Shown here piece by piece: positions 50,609 through 59,379 of a DNA stretch of 64,000 nucleotides. The translations under genes and the position numbers were made by a program. This DNA is from Paenibacillus flagellatus (GTDB lineage Bacteria > Bacillota > Bacilli > Paenibacillales > NBRC-103111), in the NCBI RefSeq assembly GCF_003217775.1, contig NZ_QJVJ01000009.1:124001-188000 (forward strand), given 5' to 3'. The notes under the pieces were generated by a model that was not told the DNA's origin, made no database searches, and saw only the letters and a list, made by a program, of their open reading frames with translations. The stretch's first letter is position 1. Every line of letters starts with the position of its first letter.

Positions 50609-52897
50609 ATGGCGGATCGACAGGCGGAGGAGCGGACGGACGCCGGTTCGTTTCAGGGCGGAGCGCGCAAGGCGTACCGGGTCGCCGTACTCGCGGTATG
50701 CGCTTGGACGGCGGCGATGTTTATCGTCGCCCTCCCGGCGTTTTATGCGGAGATGCGCGACCGCTGCGCGACGCAGGTCTGCGAACCGTTCTACAACCCG
50801 CCTCCGGGCACGGAATGGCTCGCCGCTCACGGCTACGGCGCGGGGACGTACGCCATCGCGTATACGGCGATATACGCGGTATTCGGCTTCGTCTGCATGG
50901 GGGCGGGGGTTGCGCTGTACCGGCGGCGGACGATGATGGGGCTGCTCGGAACGCTTATGCTGTTCACGTACGGGGCGGCGTTTACGCCGGTGATGACGGT
51001 GCTGTACGAGTGGGGGGACTGGCTCAAGTCGACGGTGCGGCTCGTGGAGGCGGGGAGCTTCGTCGCGTTCCTGCTGTTTTTCGCCGTCTTCCCGAGCGGG
51101 ACGTTCGTCTCGAGACGGATGGCTTGGCTGTTGGCCGTCCTTGTGCTTGTCCGCGTGCCCGGCTATCTGTTCCCCGCGACGCCCGTCGATTTGGCGTATT
51201 GGTCCCAGTGGCTCGTCGGCGGCTGGCTCCTGCTCTGGGCCGGCATGCTGCTGTACGTGCAGCTGTACCGGTACCGGTTCGTATCGGGGCCGCTCGAGCG
51301 GCAGCAGACGAAATGGGTCGTCTACGGGCTATCCGTCGCGTTGACGGGACTGCTCGCCTTTACGGCGGTTTTCTTGTGGTGGCAGGCGAACGGCCTGCAT
51401 ACGCCGTACCGGCTGTACGCGATCGAGGTCGGCATTCACGCGTCCATGCTCGTCATCCCGGCCTCGCTGCTCGCCGCCGTCCTGCGGAAACGGCTGTGGG
51501 CGATCGACCCGATCGTCAACCGGACGATCGTCTATGCGCTGCTGTCCGTCTTCGTCGCCGCGGTCTATACGGCCGCGGCCTGGTATATCGGCTCGATCTT
51601 CCGAACGGACGGCGGCTGGCTCGTTTCGCTCGTCGCGACCGGCATCGTGGCGGTATTGTTCGCGCCGCTCAAGGAACGGCTGCAGCGGTGGGTCAACCGG
51701 ATGCTGTACGGCGAGCGGGGCGATCCGTATTCGGTGCTGTCCCGGCTCGGGAAAAAGCTGGAGGAGCCGTTGACGCCGGAGGACGTGCTGCACGTCGTCG
51801 CCCGGACGATCCGCGAGGCGCTGCGGCTGCCTTACGTGTCGGTGTCGCTTTACCAGAACGGGCAGACGGTGAACGTCGCCCGCGACGGCGATCCCGCTGC
51901 GGGGGGCGAGCGCGCGGCGATCGAGCTCATCCACCGGGGGCAGCTGCTCGGGCTGCTGGAGGCCGCGCCCCGGACGCCGGGCGAAGGGCTGGGCGCGCCC
52001 GACCGGGCGTTTCTGGACGTGCTCGTCCGGCAGGCGGCGGCGATCGTGCAAAGCGTCAAGGTGTCGCTCGACGTGAAGCTGCTTGCCGCGGACCTGCAGG
52101 AATCGCGCGAGCGGCTCGTGCTGGCGCGGGAGGAGGAGCGTCGAGAGCTGCGGCGCAACCTGCACGACGACACCGCCCCGCGGCTCGCCGCGCTTGCCTT
52201 GACGGCCGCGGCGGCGGAGGAGCTGCTCGAGGCCGATCCGGCGGCGACGCGGGCGATTCTCGCCGAGCTGCGGGCGAACATTCGCGCCACGGTCGCGGAC
52301 ATCCGCAGCCTTGCGCACGACTTGCGCCCGCCCGCGCTCGACGAGCTCGGGCTGCTCGGCGCCGTCCGCGAGCGGGTGCGCGAGCTGTCGCACGCGGCGT
52401 CCGGGGCCGGCGCGCCCGGCGGCGGGGCGGTCCGGTTCGAGCTGGACGCGCCGGACGGGCTGCCCCCGCTGCCGGCCGCCGTGGAGGTGGCCGCGTACCG
52501 CATCGCCTCCGAGGCGATCGCCAACGTCGTGCGCCACGCGGAGGCCGGCCGGTGCCGCATCGGCGTCCGGTTCGTCCGCACGGCGGAGCGGACCGGCCTC
52601 GAGCTCGCGGTCGCCGACGACGGCCGGGGCGTCCGGGCGTCGCAGGCGGCGAAGCCGGGCGGCTCGGCCGGGACGGGCCGCGGCGGAATCGGCCTGCGGT
52701 CGATGCGGGAGCGGGCGGCCGAGCTCGGCGGGACGTGCCGGATCGAGCCGGCCCATGCGGACGGGAGCGGGACGAAAGTGATCGTTTTTTTGCCGGTATC
52801 GGACGGGAAGGAAGGGGAGATGATCGATGATGGAAGCGAAGGAACCGGAACGATCGGGACAGCCGGCGAAACGGCTGCGGATCGGCGTGGCGGATGA
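50609..52897 (+). CDS. LuxR-system sensor histidine kinase with membrane and GAF domains
   Basis: 762 residues from ATG 50609 (GGAGGGACGGAG upstream). About eight to ten membrane segments (25-345), an external loop with two cysteines (CATQVCEPFYNPPPGTEW), a GAF-like domain (375-480), then HisKA_3 with H519 (RNLHDDTAPRLA) and HATPase_c (AYRIASEAIANVVRHAEAG, ADDGRGV, GGIGLRSMRERA). The response-regulator gene starts 70 bases before its stop. It signals an unknown membrane or redox cue; the paired extracytoplasmic cysteines could respond to oxidation. Confidence 0.87.
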   Translation: MADRQAEERTDAGSFQGGARKAYRVAVLAVCAWTAAMFIVALPAFYAEMRDRCATQVCEPFYNPPPGTEWLAAHGYGAGTYAIAYTAIYAVFGFVCMGAGVALYRRRTMMGLLGTLMLFTYGAAFTPVMTVLYEWGDWLKSTVRLVEAGSFVAFLLFFAVFPSGTFVSRRMAWLLAVLVLVRVPGYLFPATPVDLAYWSQWLVGGWLLLWAGMLLYVQLYRYRFVSGPLERQQTKWVVYGLSVALTGLLAFTAVFLWWQANGLHTPYRLYAIEVGIHASMLVIPASLLAAVLRKRLWAIDPIVNRTIVYALLSVFVAAVYTAAAWYIGSIFRTDGGWLVSLVATGIVAVLFAPLKERLQRWVNRMLYGERGDPYSVLSRLGKKLEEPLTPEDVLHVVARTIREALRLPYVSVSLYQNGQTVNVARDGDPAAGGERAAIELIHRGQLLGLLEAAPRTPGEGLGAPDRAFLDVLVRQAAAIVQSVKVSLDVKLLAADLQESRERLVLAREEERRELRRNLHDDTAPRLAALALTAAAAEELLEADPAATRAILAELRANIRATVADIRSLAHDLRPPALDELGLLGAVRERVRELSHAASGAGAPGGGAVRFELDAPDGLPPLPAAVEVAAYRIASEAIANVVRHAEAGRCRIGVRFVRTAERTGLELAVADDGRGVRASQAAKPGGSAGTGRGGIGLRSMRERAAELGGTCRIEPAHADGSGTKVIVFLPVSDGKEGEMIDDGSEGTGTIGTAGETAADRRGG

Positions 52898-53528
52898 CCA
52901 TCCGCTCTTTCGACACGGCGTTCGGACGCTGCTGTCCACGACGCCGGATATGGACATTGTCGGCGAAGCCGTTTCGGGCGACGAGGCGGTCGAGCTTGCC
53001 GTGTCCGCGAAGCCGGACGTCATGCTGATGGACATCCGGATGCCGGGTACGAACGGTATCGAGGCGACGCGCCGGATCGTGGCGAGCGTACCGGGCGTGC
53101 AGGTGCTCATCTTGACGATGTTTCAGGACGACACGTCCGTCTTCACCGCCATGCGGGCGGGTGCGCGAGGCTACGTGCTGAAGGACGCGGAGAAGGACGA
53201 GCTGCTGCGGGCGATTCGCGCCGTCGGCAGCGGAGAGGCGATCTTCAGCCCCGACATCGCCTCGCGGATGATCGACTATTTCGCCGCCACACGTCCGGCC
53301 GCGCGTGAGGAGCGGTTCCCCGAGCTGACGGTGCGCGAGCGGGAAGTGCTGTACTTGATGGCGGAAGGGGCGACCAACGCCCGGATCGCCGAGAAGCTCG
53401 AGCTGAGCGGCAAGACGGTGGCGAATTACGTCACCAATATATTGAACAAGCTGCAGGTGGCGGATCGCCACGAAGCGATGCGGCTCGCGCGGGAAAGTCG
53501 CCCGTCCGGCGACGCGGAGCCGCTCTAA
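52827..53528 (+). CDS. NarL/LuxR family response regulator
   Basis: 233 residues: receiver (about 15-135; phospho-acceptor D69 in MLMDIRMPG) and LuxR helix-turn-helix (165-225; LTVREREVLYLMAEGATNA, then KTVANYVTNILNKL). It overlaps the kinase gene by 71 bases, a strong sign of coupled expression. The tandem GCGTCGGGAAA sites upstream of the kinase are candidates for its binding site. Confidence 0.9.
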   Translation: MMEAKEPERSGQPAKRLRIGVADDHPLFRHGVRTLLSTTPDMDIVGEAVSGDEAVELAVSAKPDVMLMDIRMPGTNGIEATRRIVASVPGVQVLILTMFQDDTSVFTAMRAGARGYVLKDAEKDELLRAIRAVGSGEAIFSPDIASRMIDYFAATRPAAREERFPELTVREREVLYLMAEGATNARIAEKLELSGKTVANYVTNILNKLQVADRHEAMRLARESRPSGDAEPL

Positions 53529-53632
53529 GCGCGGAGATGGCGTTTGGGAGTGTTGGATTTTGCGGCGGTTCGGGAGTACAATGGAAGAGAAGATTCGCAA
53601 GCGTTCGTTCAAGAAAACGGAGGTAGACGAAA

Positions 53633-54127
53633 GTGGGCGCATCGTTCTCCATGACCCATCTCGCGTCGGCTCTGGTCACGCTGCTGTTCGGGGCGACCGT
53701 CATCGCGGTCCGGCTCAAGGCGGCCGACCGGCCGACGTCGCTGCGCAAAATCATCATCCCGCCGATCGGGATGTCGACCGGCTTCGCGATGTTTCTCGTG
53801 CCGGCCACGCATATTCCGTGGCTGTGGGCGCTCGGCGCTTTTGTGGCCGGAGCGGTCTTCTTCTCGTACCCGCTCATCCGCACGTCGACGTTCGAGCGTC
53901 GGGGGGAGCACGTTTATTTGACCCGCTCCAAGGCGTTTATCGTCATCATTATCGCGCTGCTGGCGATTCGTCTGCTGCTGCACGACCTCGTCGAGCAGGC
54001 GGTCACCATTCCGCAGACCGGGGCTCTCTTCTTCCTGCTCGCGTTCGGCATGATCCTGCCGTGGCGGCTCGCGATGGCGCGGCAATATCGATCGCTGACG
54101 AAGAAGAGCGAGGAAGCGGGGAACTGA
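53633..54127 (+). CDS. ccdC: CcdC family membrane protein
   Basis: 164 residues, four to five membrane helices, GTG start with GGAGG 9 bases upstream. KIIIPPIGMSTGFAMFLVPA and SYPLIRTSTFERRGEHVYL with the C-terminal RLAMARQYRSL match CcdC (DUF1453) of Bacillus, encoded near cytochrome c biogenesis genes there. Its precise function is not established. It follows the two-component genes with a 105-bp gap and ends at a strong terminator. Confidence 0.85.
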   Translation: MGASFSMTHLASALVTLLFGATVIAVRLKAADRPTSLRKIIIPPIGMSTGFAMFLVPATHIPWLWALGAFVAGAVFFSYPLIRTSTFERRGEHVYLTRSKAFIVIIIALLAIRLLLHDLVEQAVTIPQTGALFFLLAFGMILPWRLAMARQYRSLTKKSEEAGN

Positions 54128-54137
54128 TTCGGACCTA

Positions 54138-54187
54138 AACCGTCACGTCGCGCCAGCCGAACGGGCCGCGCGACGCGGCGGTTTTTC
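54138..54187 (+). terminator. Intrinsic terminator after ccdC
   Basis: AACCG...CGTCGCGC (54138-54153) pairs with GCGCGACG...CGGTT (54168-54183), then TTTTT. Confidence 0.8.
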
Positions 54188-54228
54188 GTTTCGTCTGCCG
54201 GGACGGGCCGAGCGTCGGCGTCTCCCTG

Positions 54229-54975
54229 CTACAGCCGGCATATTTCCTTCGGGCATGCCGGGTACGAGGGGCAATGGCAAATGCGGCGCAAGCCGTCGAT
54301 GTTGCGAATGACGATTTGGTGATGGCTGACCGAAATCGTTCCCTCCTCCCGCATCGCGCTCAGCATCCGGTTGACGCTTTCGCGGGTCGTGCCGATCAGG
54401 TCGGCCATTTCCGCGTTCGTCATCTTCAGATCGATCCGGATGCCCTCTTCGCACGGAATGCCGAACGTATTGCTCATTCGGATCAACGTGGAGGCGAGCG
54501 CGCCCGGCTTTCCGTACAGCAGCAGGTCGCGGAATTTCGATTGGACGATCCGGTTTTGCAAGCTCATCCATTTCATGAACTCGACCGCGAAGTCGCCGTG
54601 CCGCATGAGCAGCACCTCCAAATCGCGCTCCTGCACGATGCCGAGCTCCGCCTCCTCCGTCACTTCGGCGCTGTAGCCGTGAACCGTTTCGCCGAAGCCG
54701 CCAAGCTCGCCGCAAAAGTCCCCTTCCTTCAAGATGGACAGGATGAATTCCCTGCCGTCCTCGGTCGTTTTTCTTACCTTGACCCGTCCCGACCGAATAT
54801 AGTACAGCTTCCCCGTCGGATCGCCTTCCCAGAACAACGTCGTGCCGGCGGACGCCGTTTTTCCGTACATGATGCCGCTCAGCATCCGGAAATGGTCCGC
54901 CGATAAAAGCGCTCCGAGTCCGCTTGCGGACGCCGTCTCCGATTGGCCGATATTCCCCGCGCATGTCGTCGTCAT
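54229..54975 (-). CDS. fnr: Fnr-type oxygen-responsive regulator, B. subtilis class
   Basis: 248 residues from ATG 54975 (AAGGGGG 8 bases upstream). Crp-like sensor barrel, then winged helix (MTNAEMADLIGTTRESVNRML). The C-terminus carries C233, C235, C241 and C246 (ICHCPSYPACPKEICRL). In B. subtilis Fnr a [4Fe-4S] cluster is held by three C-terminal cysteines plus an aspartate (here possibly D150), unlike the N-terminal cluster of E. coli. It activates anaerobic respiration genes. It is divergent from a nreABC-like cluster. Confidence 0.87.
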   Translation of the reverse strand: MTTTCAGNIGQSETASASGLGALLSADHFRMLSGIMYGKTASAGTTLFWEGDPTGKLYYIRSGRVKVRKTTEDGREFILSILKEGDFCGELGGFGETVHGYSAEVTEEAELGIVQERDLEVLLMRHGDFAVEFMKWMSLQNRIVQSKFRDLLLYGKPGALASTLIRMSNTFGIPCEEGIRIDLKMTNAEMADLIGTTRESVNRMLSAMREEGTISVSHHQIVIRNIDGLRRICHCPSYPACPKEICRL

Positions 54976-55037
54976 CAGACAATCCCCCTTGAACCTCTTG
55001 TTGCTTCTCATCATACGGGATTCCGCTCCGGCGAGGT

Positions 55038-55147
55038 ATCGGGGGATTGCCTGAACTTGCCGGGAGGATTCCCCGATTGTGCGGCGACGGCTTGCGGTGC
55101 GATCGGATCGGGTGCAGCACGCGGCCGTTTTCAGGGAATTCCCCGAC
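55038..55147. promoter_or_regulatory. Repeated TTCCCCGA motifs between fnr and the GAF-regulator-kinase operon
   Basis: ATCGGGG (55038-55044) is the inverse of CCCCGAT (55071-55077), and AGGGAATTCCCCGA (55133-55146) repeats the motif around a perfect GGGAATTCCC palindrome (55134-55143). Which regulator binds is unknown. Confidence 0.4.
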
Positions 55148-55232
55148 ATACATCCGGGCGGTGTTATTTTACAATGGAAGGTAGGCACAATCCGAACGGT
55201 ACGAACCAAACCGGAGGAGGGGAGGGAATGCG

Positions 55233-55697
55233 ATGACGGCGAGGGGGCATCCGACGAACTTGCAGACGGAGCTGGATGCGCTTCGTCTGGCCACTTCGTC
55301 CGATTTCGCCGCGGCGGCGTTCGCAGGAGGGGCCGATCGCGGCATTCGCTGGATCGGGGCCAGCGGCAGCGTCGGAGAACGGTATCGGCTGCTCGTCGAG
55401 AAGGAATCGGCCGCGGATCGCGGCATCGCCGGATGGGTCGTGCGGCACGGCCGGCCGTTCGTCGTCTGCGGGACGGAGTCGAATGCCGAGGGGAGACGGA
55501 CGAAGTACCCGCTCCTGCTGGCGGAGAAGCTGACCGCGATTGCGGCGGTGCCGATCCGGGACGGGGCGGATGTCGTCGGCGCGCTTCTGATCGGCCAACG
55601 GACCGAAAGGGCGTATGATCCGGCGGATACCGAGATGCTGGAGCGGGAGGCGGAGCGCAGACGGCTATCGGCCTATGCGGGCGGGCCCGTTCGTTGA
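55233..55697 (+). CDS. GAF domain protein, NreA-like
   Basis: 154 residues forming one GAF domain (IRWIGASGSVGERYRLLVEK, GIAGWVVRHGRPFVVCGTE, AAVPIRDGADVVGALLIGQ). Size, fold and position before a NarL-type regulator and a PAS kinase resemble NreA, the nitrate receptor of staphylococci. The nitrate-binding residues cannot be checked by eye. GGGAGGGA precedes the ATG. With the next two genes it probably forms an operon sensing electron acceptors. Confidence 0.65.
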   Translation: MTARGHPTNLQTELDALRLATSSDFAAAAFAGGADRGIRWIGASGSVGERYRLLVEKESAADRGIAGWVVRHGRPFVVCGTESNAEGRRTKYPLLLAEKLTAIAAVPIRDGADVVGALLIGQRTERAYDPADTEMLEREAERRRLSAYAGGPVR

Positions 55698-55783
55698 ACC
55701 GTTTCCCCCGGTTCTGGTAGGATAAAAGGAAATGGCGCCGCGGCCGCGGGTCGTTAGGGCATTGCGAAGAGGAGGGGTGCGGA

Positions 55784-56437
55784 ATGATACGGATCTTGGT
55801 CGTCGACGATCATGCGGTCGTTCGCTCGGGCTTGATGTCGCTGCTGGACGGCAAGGAGGGGCTGCGGGTCGTAGGCGAGGCCGCCGAAGGCGACGAGGCG
55901 ATTGCGCGGGCGGCGGAGCTGCGGCCGGACGTCGTGCTGATGGACTTGAGCATGCCGCACGGCAAGGACGGGCTGACGGCGACGAAGCAGCTGAAGAAGG
56001 AGCGGCCGGACACGTCCGTCCTCATCTTGACGATGCATGACGACGAGGAGTATTTGTTCCGGGCGATTCAAGCCGGGGCGTCGGGCTATCTCTTGAAGAG
56101 CGCGCCGCATGAAGAGCTGCTGACGGCGATCCGTACCGTCGCGAGGGGCGACGCGTACTTGTACCCGACGGCGACGAAGAAGCTGATGAGCGAATATATG
56201 GAGCAATGGCGCAGCGGCGAGCACGCGGGGACGTACGAATCGTTGTCCGAGCGGGAGAAGGAAGTGCTGGCCTGGACCGCCAAGGGCTACTCCAACAAAG
56301 AAATCGCCGAGCAGCTGTTCATCAGCGTCAAGACGGTGGAGACGCACAAAAGCAACCTGATGGAGAAGCTCGGGCTGAAGACGCGGCCGGAGCTGGTCAA
56401 ATATGCGCTGAAGAAAGGGCTGTTGCAGTTTGAGTAA
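55784..56437 (+). CDS. NarL family response regulator, NreC-like
   Basis: 217 residues: receiver with D54 (VVLMDLSMPHGKDG) and LuxR helix-turn-helix (YESLSEREKEVLAWTAKGYS, VKTVETHKSNLMEKL). MPHGKDGLTATKQLKKERPD closely resembles NreC-type regulators, which activate nitrate/nitrite reductase genes. GAGGAGG lies 9 bases before the ATG. It overlaps the kinase gene by 8 bases. Confidence 0.88.
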   Translation: MIRILVVDDHAVVRSGLMSLLDGKEGLRVVGEAAEGDEAIARAAELRPDVVLMDLSMPHGKDGLTATKQLKKERPDTSVLILTMHDDEEYLFRAIQAGASGYLLKSAPHEELLTAIRTVARGDAYLYPTATKKLMSEYMEQWRSGEHAGTYESLSEREKEVLAWTAKGYSNKEIAEQLFISVKTVETHKSNLMEKLGLKTRPELVKYALKKGLLQFE

Positions 56438-57623
56438 CGAACGGGGGCGGCTTCGGCCGGGAAACGGCGCGGAAGGCATCGGGCATGACGTCGACGCGAT
56501 TTTGCCGCAGCTGGACGACAACGTGGCGGACCCCGCCTTTCGCGAATGGCTCAAGCAGTCGCTCGAGCAGCTGGCCGATCTGAAATTCGCGCTGAACGAA
56601 TCGACGATCGTCGCGGTGACGGACCGGCGCGGCGCGATCACGTACGTGAACGACCGGTTTTGCGACATCTCGCAATATGCCCGGGAGGAGCTGATCGGTC
56701 AAGACCATCGGATCATCAACTCCGGGTACCACGACAAAGCGTTCATGCGCGAGCTATGGCGGACGATCGCGGCCGGGCGGGTATGGCGCGGAGAAATCCG
56801 CAATCGGGCCAAGGACGGCTCGTACTATTGGGTGCATACGACGATCGTGCCGTTCCTCGACGAGGCGGGCAAGCCGTATCAATATTTGGCCGTCCGCAAC
56901 GAGGTGACGCAGCTGAAGCGCGCCGAGGAAGAGATCAAGACGATGATGGCGCGGGTGATGGAAATCCAGGAGGAGGAGCGGAGGCGGTTTTCCCGGGAGC
57001 TGCATGACGGCATCGGGCAAAGCTTGTTCTCGCTCCTGATCGGCATGGACGGGCTGATCGCCGACGCTGCGGCGGAATCGGCCGACGAGGCCGCCGGCAC
57101 GGAAGGCGCGGACGGGCGCGAGCGGACGTATGTCTCGCGGCTCGAGCGGCTGCGCCGGGACGTCTCCGGGTTGATCGAGGACGTGCGCGGGCTCGCTTGG
57201 GAGCTGCGGCCGTCGGTGCTCGACGATCTGGGCGTCGTACCGGCCGTCCGGACGCACATCGCCGGCTTCTCGCGGCATTACGGCGTCCGCGTCGCCTTCG
57301 ACTGCAACCTGCGCCGGCGGCTCGACGTCCAGAAGGAAACGGCGATCTACCGCGTCATTCAGGAGGCGCTCGCCAACGTCGGCAAGTACGCCGAAACGGC
57401 CGAAGCGACCGTGACGCTGACGGAGGCGGACGACGCGGTGGTCGCCGTCATCGCGGACCGGGGACGCGGCTTCGATCCCGACGGCCGGAAGGGCGAGGGC
57501 GTCGGGCTGTTCAGCATGGAGGAGCGCGCTCGCGGCGTCGGCGGCTCGCTGACGGTGGAATCGTCGCCGGGTGCGGGGACGGTTGTGACGTTGGTGGTGC
57601 CGAAGGATCGGGAAACCGTGTGA
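56430..57623 (+). CDS. PAS-domain sensor histidine kinase (soluble, NreB-like layout)
   Basis: 397 residues, TTG start inside the end of the regulator gene. No membrane helix. A PAS domain at about 52-165 (VAVTDRRGAITYVNDRFCDI, DHRIINSGYH, W-R-GEIRNRAKDG) resembles FAD- or haem-type PAS domains such as Aer; HisKA_3 with H192 (SRELHDGIGQSL) and HATPase (YRVIQEALANVGKYAE, GEGVGLFSMEER) follow. NreB holds a [4Fe-4S] cluster on four PAS cysteines; here only C78 is present, so sensing must differ. Partner of the adjacent NreC-like regulator. Confidence 0.85.
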   Translation: MSNERGRLRPGNGAEGIGHDVDAILPQLDDNVADPAFREWLKQSLEQLADLKFALNESTIVAVTDRRGAITYVNDRFCDISQYAREELIGQDHRIINSGYHDKAFMRELWRTIAAGRVWRGEIRNRAKDGSYYWVHTTIVPFLDEAGKPYQYLAVRNEVTQLKRAEEEIKTMMARVMEIQEEERRRFSRELHDGIGQSLFSLLIGMDGLIADAAAESADEAAGTEGADGRERTYVSRLERLRRDVSGLIEDVRGLAWELRPSVLDDLGVVPAVRTHIAGFSRHYGVRVAFDCNLRRRLDVQKETAIYRVIQEALANVGKYAETAEATVTLTEADDAVVAVIADRGRGFDPDGRKGEGVGLFSMEERARGVGGSLTVESSPGAGTVVTLVVPKDRETV

Positions 57624-57647
57624 CGGTTCAACGATTGGCGGATGTAG

Positions 57648-57727
57648 AGAGCGTACCGCTTCCGAACGAACGAAAGAGCGAACGGCTGGCTGCCGGATCG
57701 CTTCGTTTCGGAAGAGGACGCTCTTTT
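57648..57727 (+). terminator. Long hairpin terminator after the kinase gene
   Basis: AGAGCG (57648-57653) and CTTCCGAA (57659-57666) pair with TTCGGAAG (57707-57714) and CGCTCT (57719-57724), followed by TTT. It lies between convergent operons. Confidence 0.65.
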
Positions 57728-57742
57728 CGGCGTGAGGACGCG

Positions 57743-58165
57743 TCATCCGAACCGGACGACGCGTGCCAGCTCGTCGTTCCGGATTACGTCGTCCAACACG
57801 GCGGCGATGCGGACGTTTTCGGTCGGGACGATCAATGTCGGATACGTTTCACCGGGGACGCGAAGCATCGTCGTATCGCCGGACCAATACGTCTCCCGGA
57901 TAATGAACTCGTCCTCCTGCCGGACGAGCGAAATTTGTCCGGACGATCGGAGCGGGGCCGACGTGCCGAACAGCAAGTAATCGCCTACTCCGATGCCGAT
58001 CGATTGAAGGCCGCGGTCCCCCATTTGAAGCGCGAAAAGCGCCCGGGAGTATCCGTTCAGCATCAAATGCGGTTGCGAGGCCAAATCGGACGATTCCAGA
58101 TCGAGCGAGAAAAAGGCTTTGCAATAGCCGTCTCGGACGACGGGTACGATTTTAGTCGGTTTCAT
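57743..58165 (-). CDS. S24/LexA-fold protein lacking the catalytic serine
   Basis: 140 residues. The order GDRGLQSIGIGVGDYLLFG, GQISLVRQEDEFIIRETY and PTLIVPTENVRIAAVLDDVIR matches the C-terminal half of LexA-like S24 peptidases. However, the catalytic serine of the GDSM motif is arginine (GDRG) and the catalytic lysine position is arginine, so it should not self-cleave. It overlaps the ImmA/IrrE-type gene by 14 bases. It may be a sensor or inhibitor in the phage-type switch; this is inference. Confidence 0.55.
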   Translation of the reverse strand: MKPTKIVPVVRDGYCKAFFSLDLESSDLASQPHLMLNGYSRALFALQMGDRGLQSIGIGVGDYLLFGTSAPLRSSGQISLVRQEDEFIIRETYWSGDTTMLRVPGETYPTLIVPTENVRIAAVLDDVIRNDELARVVRFG

Positions 58166-58784
58166 CGCGGTCCCTCATATAGCCGATCACGCCGCGTTCC
58201 CGGCAAAGCAGCATGCGGGATCCGCCGGTCGGCACGATATAATCGATTCCTTGATTGCGCTTGACGATCTCCTCCGCATGGAAATAAGCGGTGAGCCGTT
58301 CCGCGATGCGGGCTGACGTCAACTGGCGGCGATGCCGCTTCAGCCGCTCGCCGGCGAACTCGCTCGTCACGCCGAACACGGCCGCGATCGAAGCGGCGGC
58401 TTCCGATTCGAGGCGAGGCAGCTCGACGGCAAGCAGCATGAACGTCGGGACGCAAAACTGATAGGCGAAGTTCGTCGCCTTCGTCTCCTGCAGCCGGATA
58501 AACGATTCGCCCATGGATAATTGATTGCCGGCATGGTGCATCAGGTGGCACAGCTCGTGGCCGAAATCTTGCCATTGCTCTTGCCTGGACAGCCGGTTGT
58601 CGAGGACGATTGATTGCAAGCCCCCCCGGTCGATCGCCCGGCTGGAGAACGGCGCATAGTGCACCCATATGCCGAGCTTGTGAGAAATCGTCTCTACGTC
58701 CAGCTGGTGAGGCTCGCGAATATCCATCGTCGAATAGATCCGTTCGATCGTCTGTTCCAGCGGCGTGAGCCGGTAATCGTACAT
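58152..58784 (-). CDS. ImmA/IrrE family metallo-endopeptidase
   Basis: 210 residues from ATG 58784 (AAAGGAG 9 bases upstream). Zinc motif H76-E-L-C-H80 in FGHELCHLMHHAG, with a downstream glutamate (about E100 in RLQETKATNFAYQF) as in ImmA. Such peptidases cleave their cognate XRE repressor after DNA damage or signalling, inducing mobile elements. The XRE repressor gene lies 147 bases upstream and the S24-like gene overlaps downstream. Confidence 0.88.
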   Translation of the reverse strand: MYDYRLTPLEQTIERIYSTMDIREPHQLDVETISHKLGIWVHYAPFSSRAIDRGGLQSIVLDNRLSRQEQWQDFGHELCHLMHHAGNQLSMGESFIRLQETKATNFAYQFCVPTFMLLAVELPRLESEAAASIAAVFGVTSEFAGERLKRHRRQLTSARIAERLTAYFHAEEIVKRNQGIDYIVPTGGSRMLLCRERGVIGYMRDRDETD

Positions 58785-58835
58785 AATTGGCATCTCCTTT
58801 CCAATAAAGGGGAATGTATGTTCGGTTTGACGCGG

Positions 58836-58858
58836 AAAAGAAAAGCCCTTGGCGGGCT
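58836..58858 (-). terminator. Terminator after the XRE repressor gene
   Basis: AGCCC (58844-58848) pairs with GGGCT (58854-58858) and a T-rich run follows on the minus strand. The ImmA gene would then need read-through or its own promoter. Confidence 0.55.
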
Positions 58859-58931
58859 CCGGCGGTTTAAGTCTGCGATAGGCGGCCCGTGCGCGGCCGC
58901 TTTACTTTCCTTCGTCTATTTCATTACTTCT

Positions 58932-59315
58932 TCATTCTTCGCCTTGCTTGGCCCCGGGCGTTCGGTCGGCTTCCCTCGTCTTAATAATTTCCCAAATTTT
59001 GCGAAGCTCGTCGCGTCGTTCCTCCGGCGCTTCCAGCAGTTCCTTGAACCAGAGCCCCAGCTCCGGGTCGTCCAATTCGGGAGCGGGAGGCGGAAGGTCG
59101 GGAGAAGCCGACTCCGGCTCCGGCTGCTGGCCGACGAGCTCGTCCAAGCTGACCTCGAACAGCTCCGCCAGGAGGCGCATCGTGTCCAGAGAAGGCTCGC
59201 GGTAGCCCGATTCGTAGCCGGCGTAGGTGCTCTTTGCGATTTTCAGCCGGTCCGCCACCACTTGCTGGGACCAGCGTCGTTGCTTGCGCAGGCGCGTAAT
59301 CGTATCGCCGATCAA
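58932..59315 (-). CDS. XRE family repressor of the tail element
   Basis: 127 residues from TTG 59315 (GGAG 10 bases upstream); ATG 59342 is the alternative. The helix-turn-helix spans residues 5-60 (WSQQVVADRLKIAKSTYAGY, then EVSLDELVG). A proline/glutamate-rich linker and a charged C-terminal helix (LWFKELLEAPEERRDEL) follow, probably the dimer and ImmA-target region. It is divergent from the tail-element activator, and three operator-like sites lie between, the layout of the PBSX and ICEBs1 immunity switches. Confidence 0.8.
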   Translation of the reverse strand: MIGDTITRLRKQRRWSQQVVADRLKIAKSTYAGYESGYREPSLDTMRLLAELFEVSLDELVGQQPEPESASPDLPPPAPELDDPELGLWFKELLEAPEERRDELRKIWEIIKTREADRTPGAKQGEE

Positions 59316-59379
59316 AAGGGCCACGCTCCGTTCTCTCTCCATCGATTCGCTAGGTTCGCTACTCCTTGATGCTAATATA

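Noticed and set aside
49834-52830. A 998-codon open frame on the + strand
   Set aside because: It is an out-of-frame shadow of the GC-rich kinase gene and the antisense of the membrane protein gene; its translation is arginine/glycine/alanine-rich without motifs.
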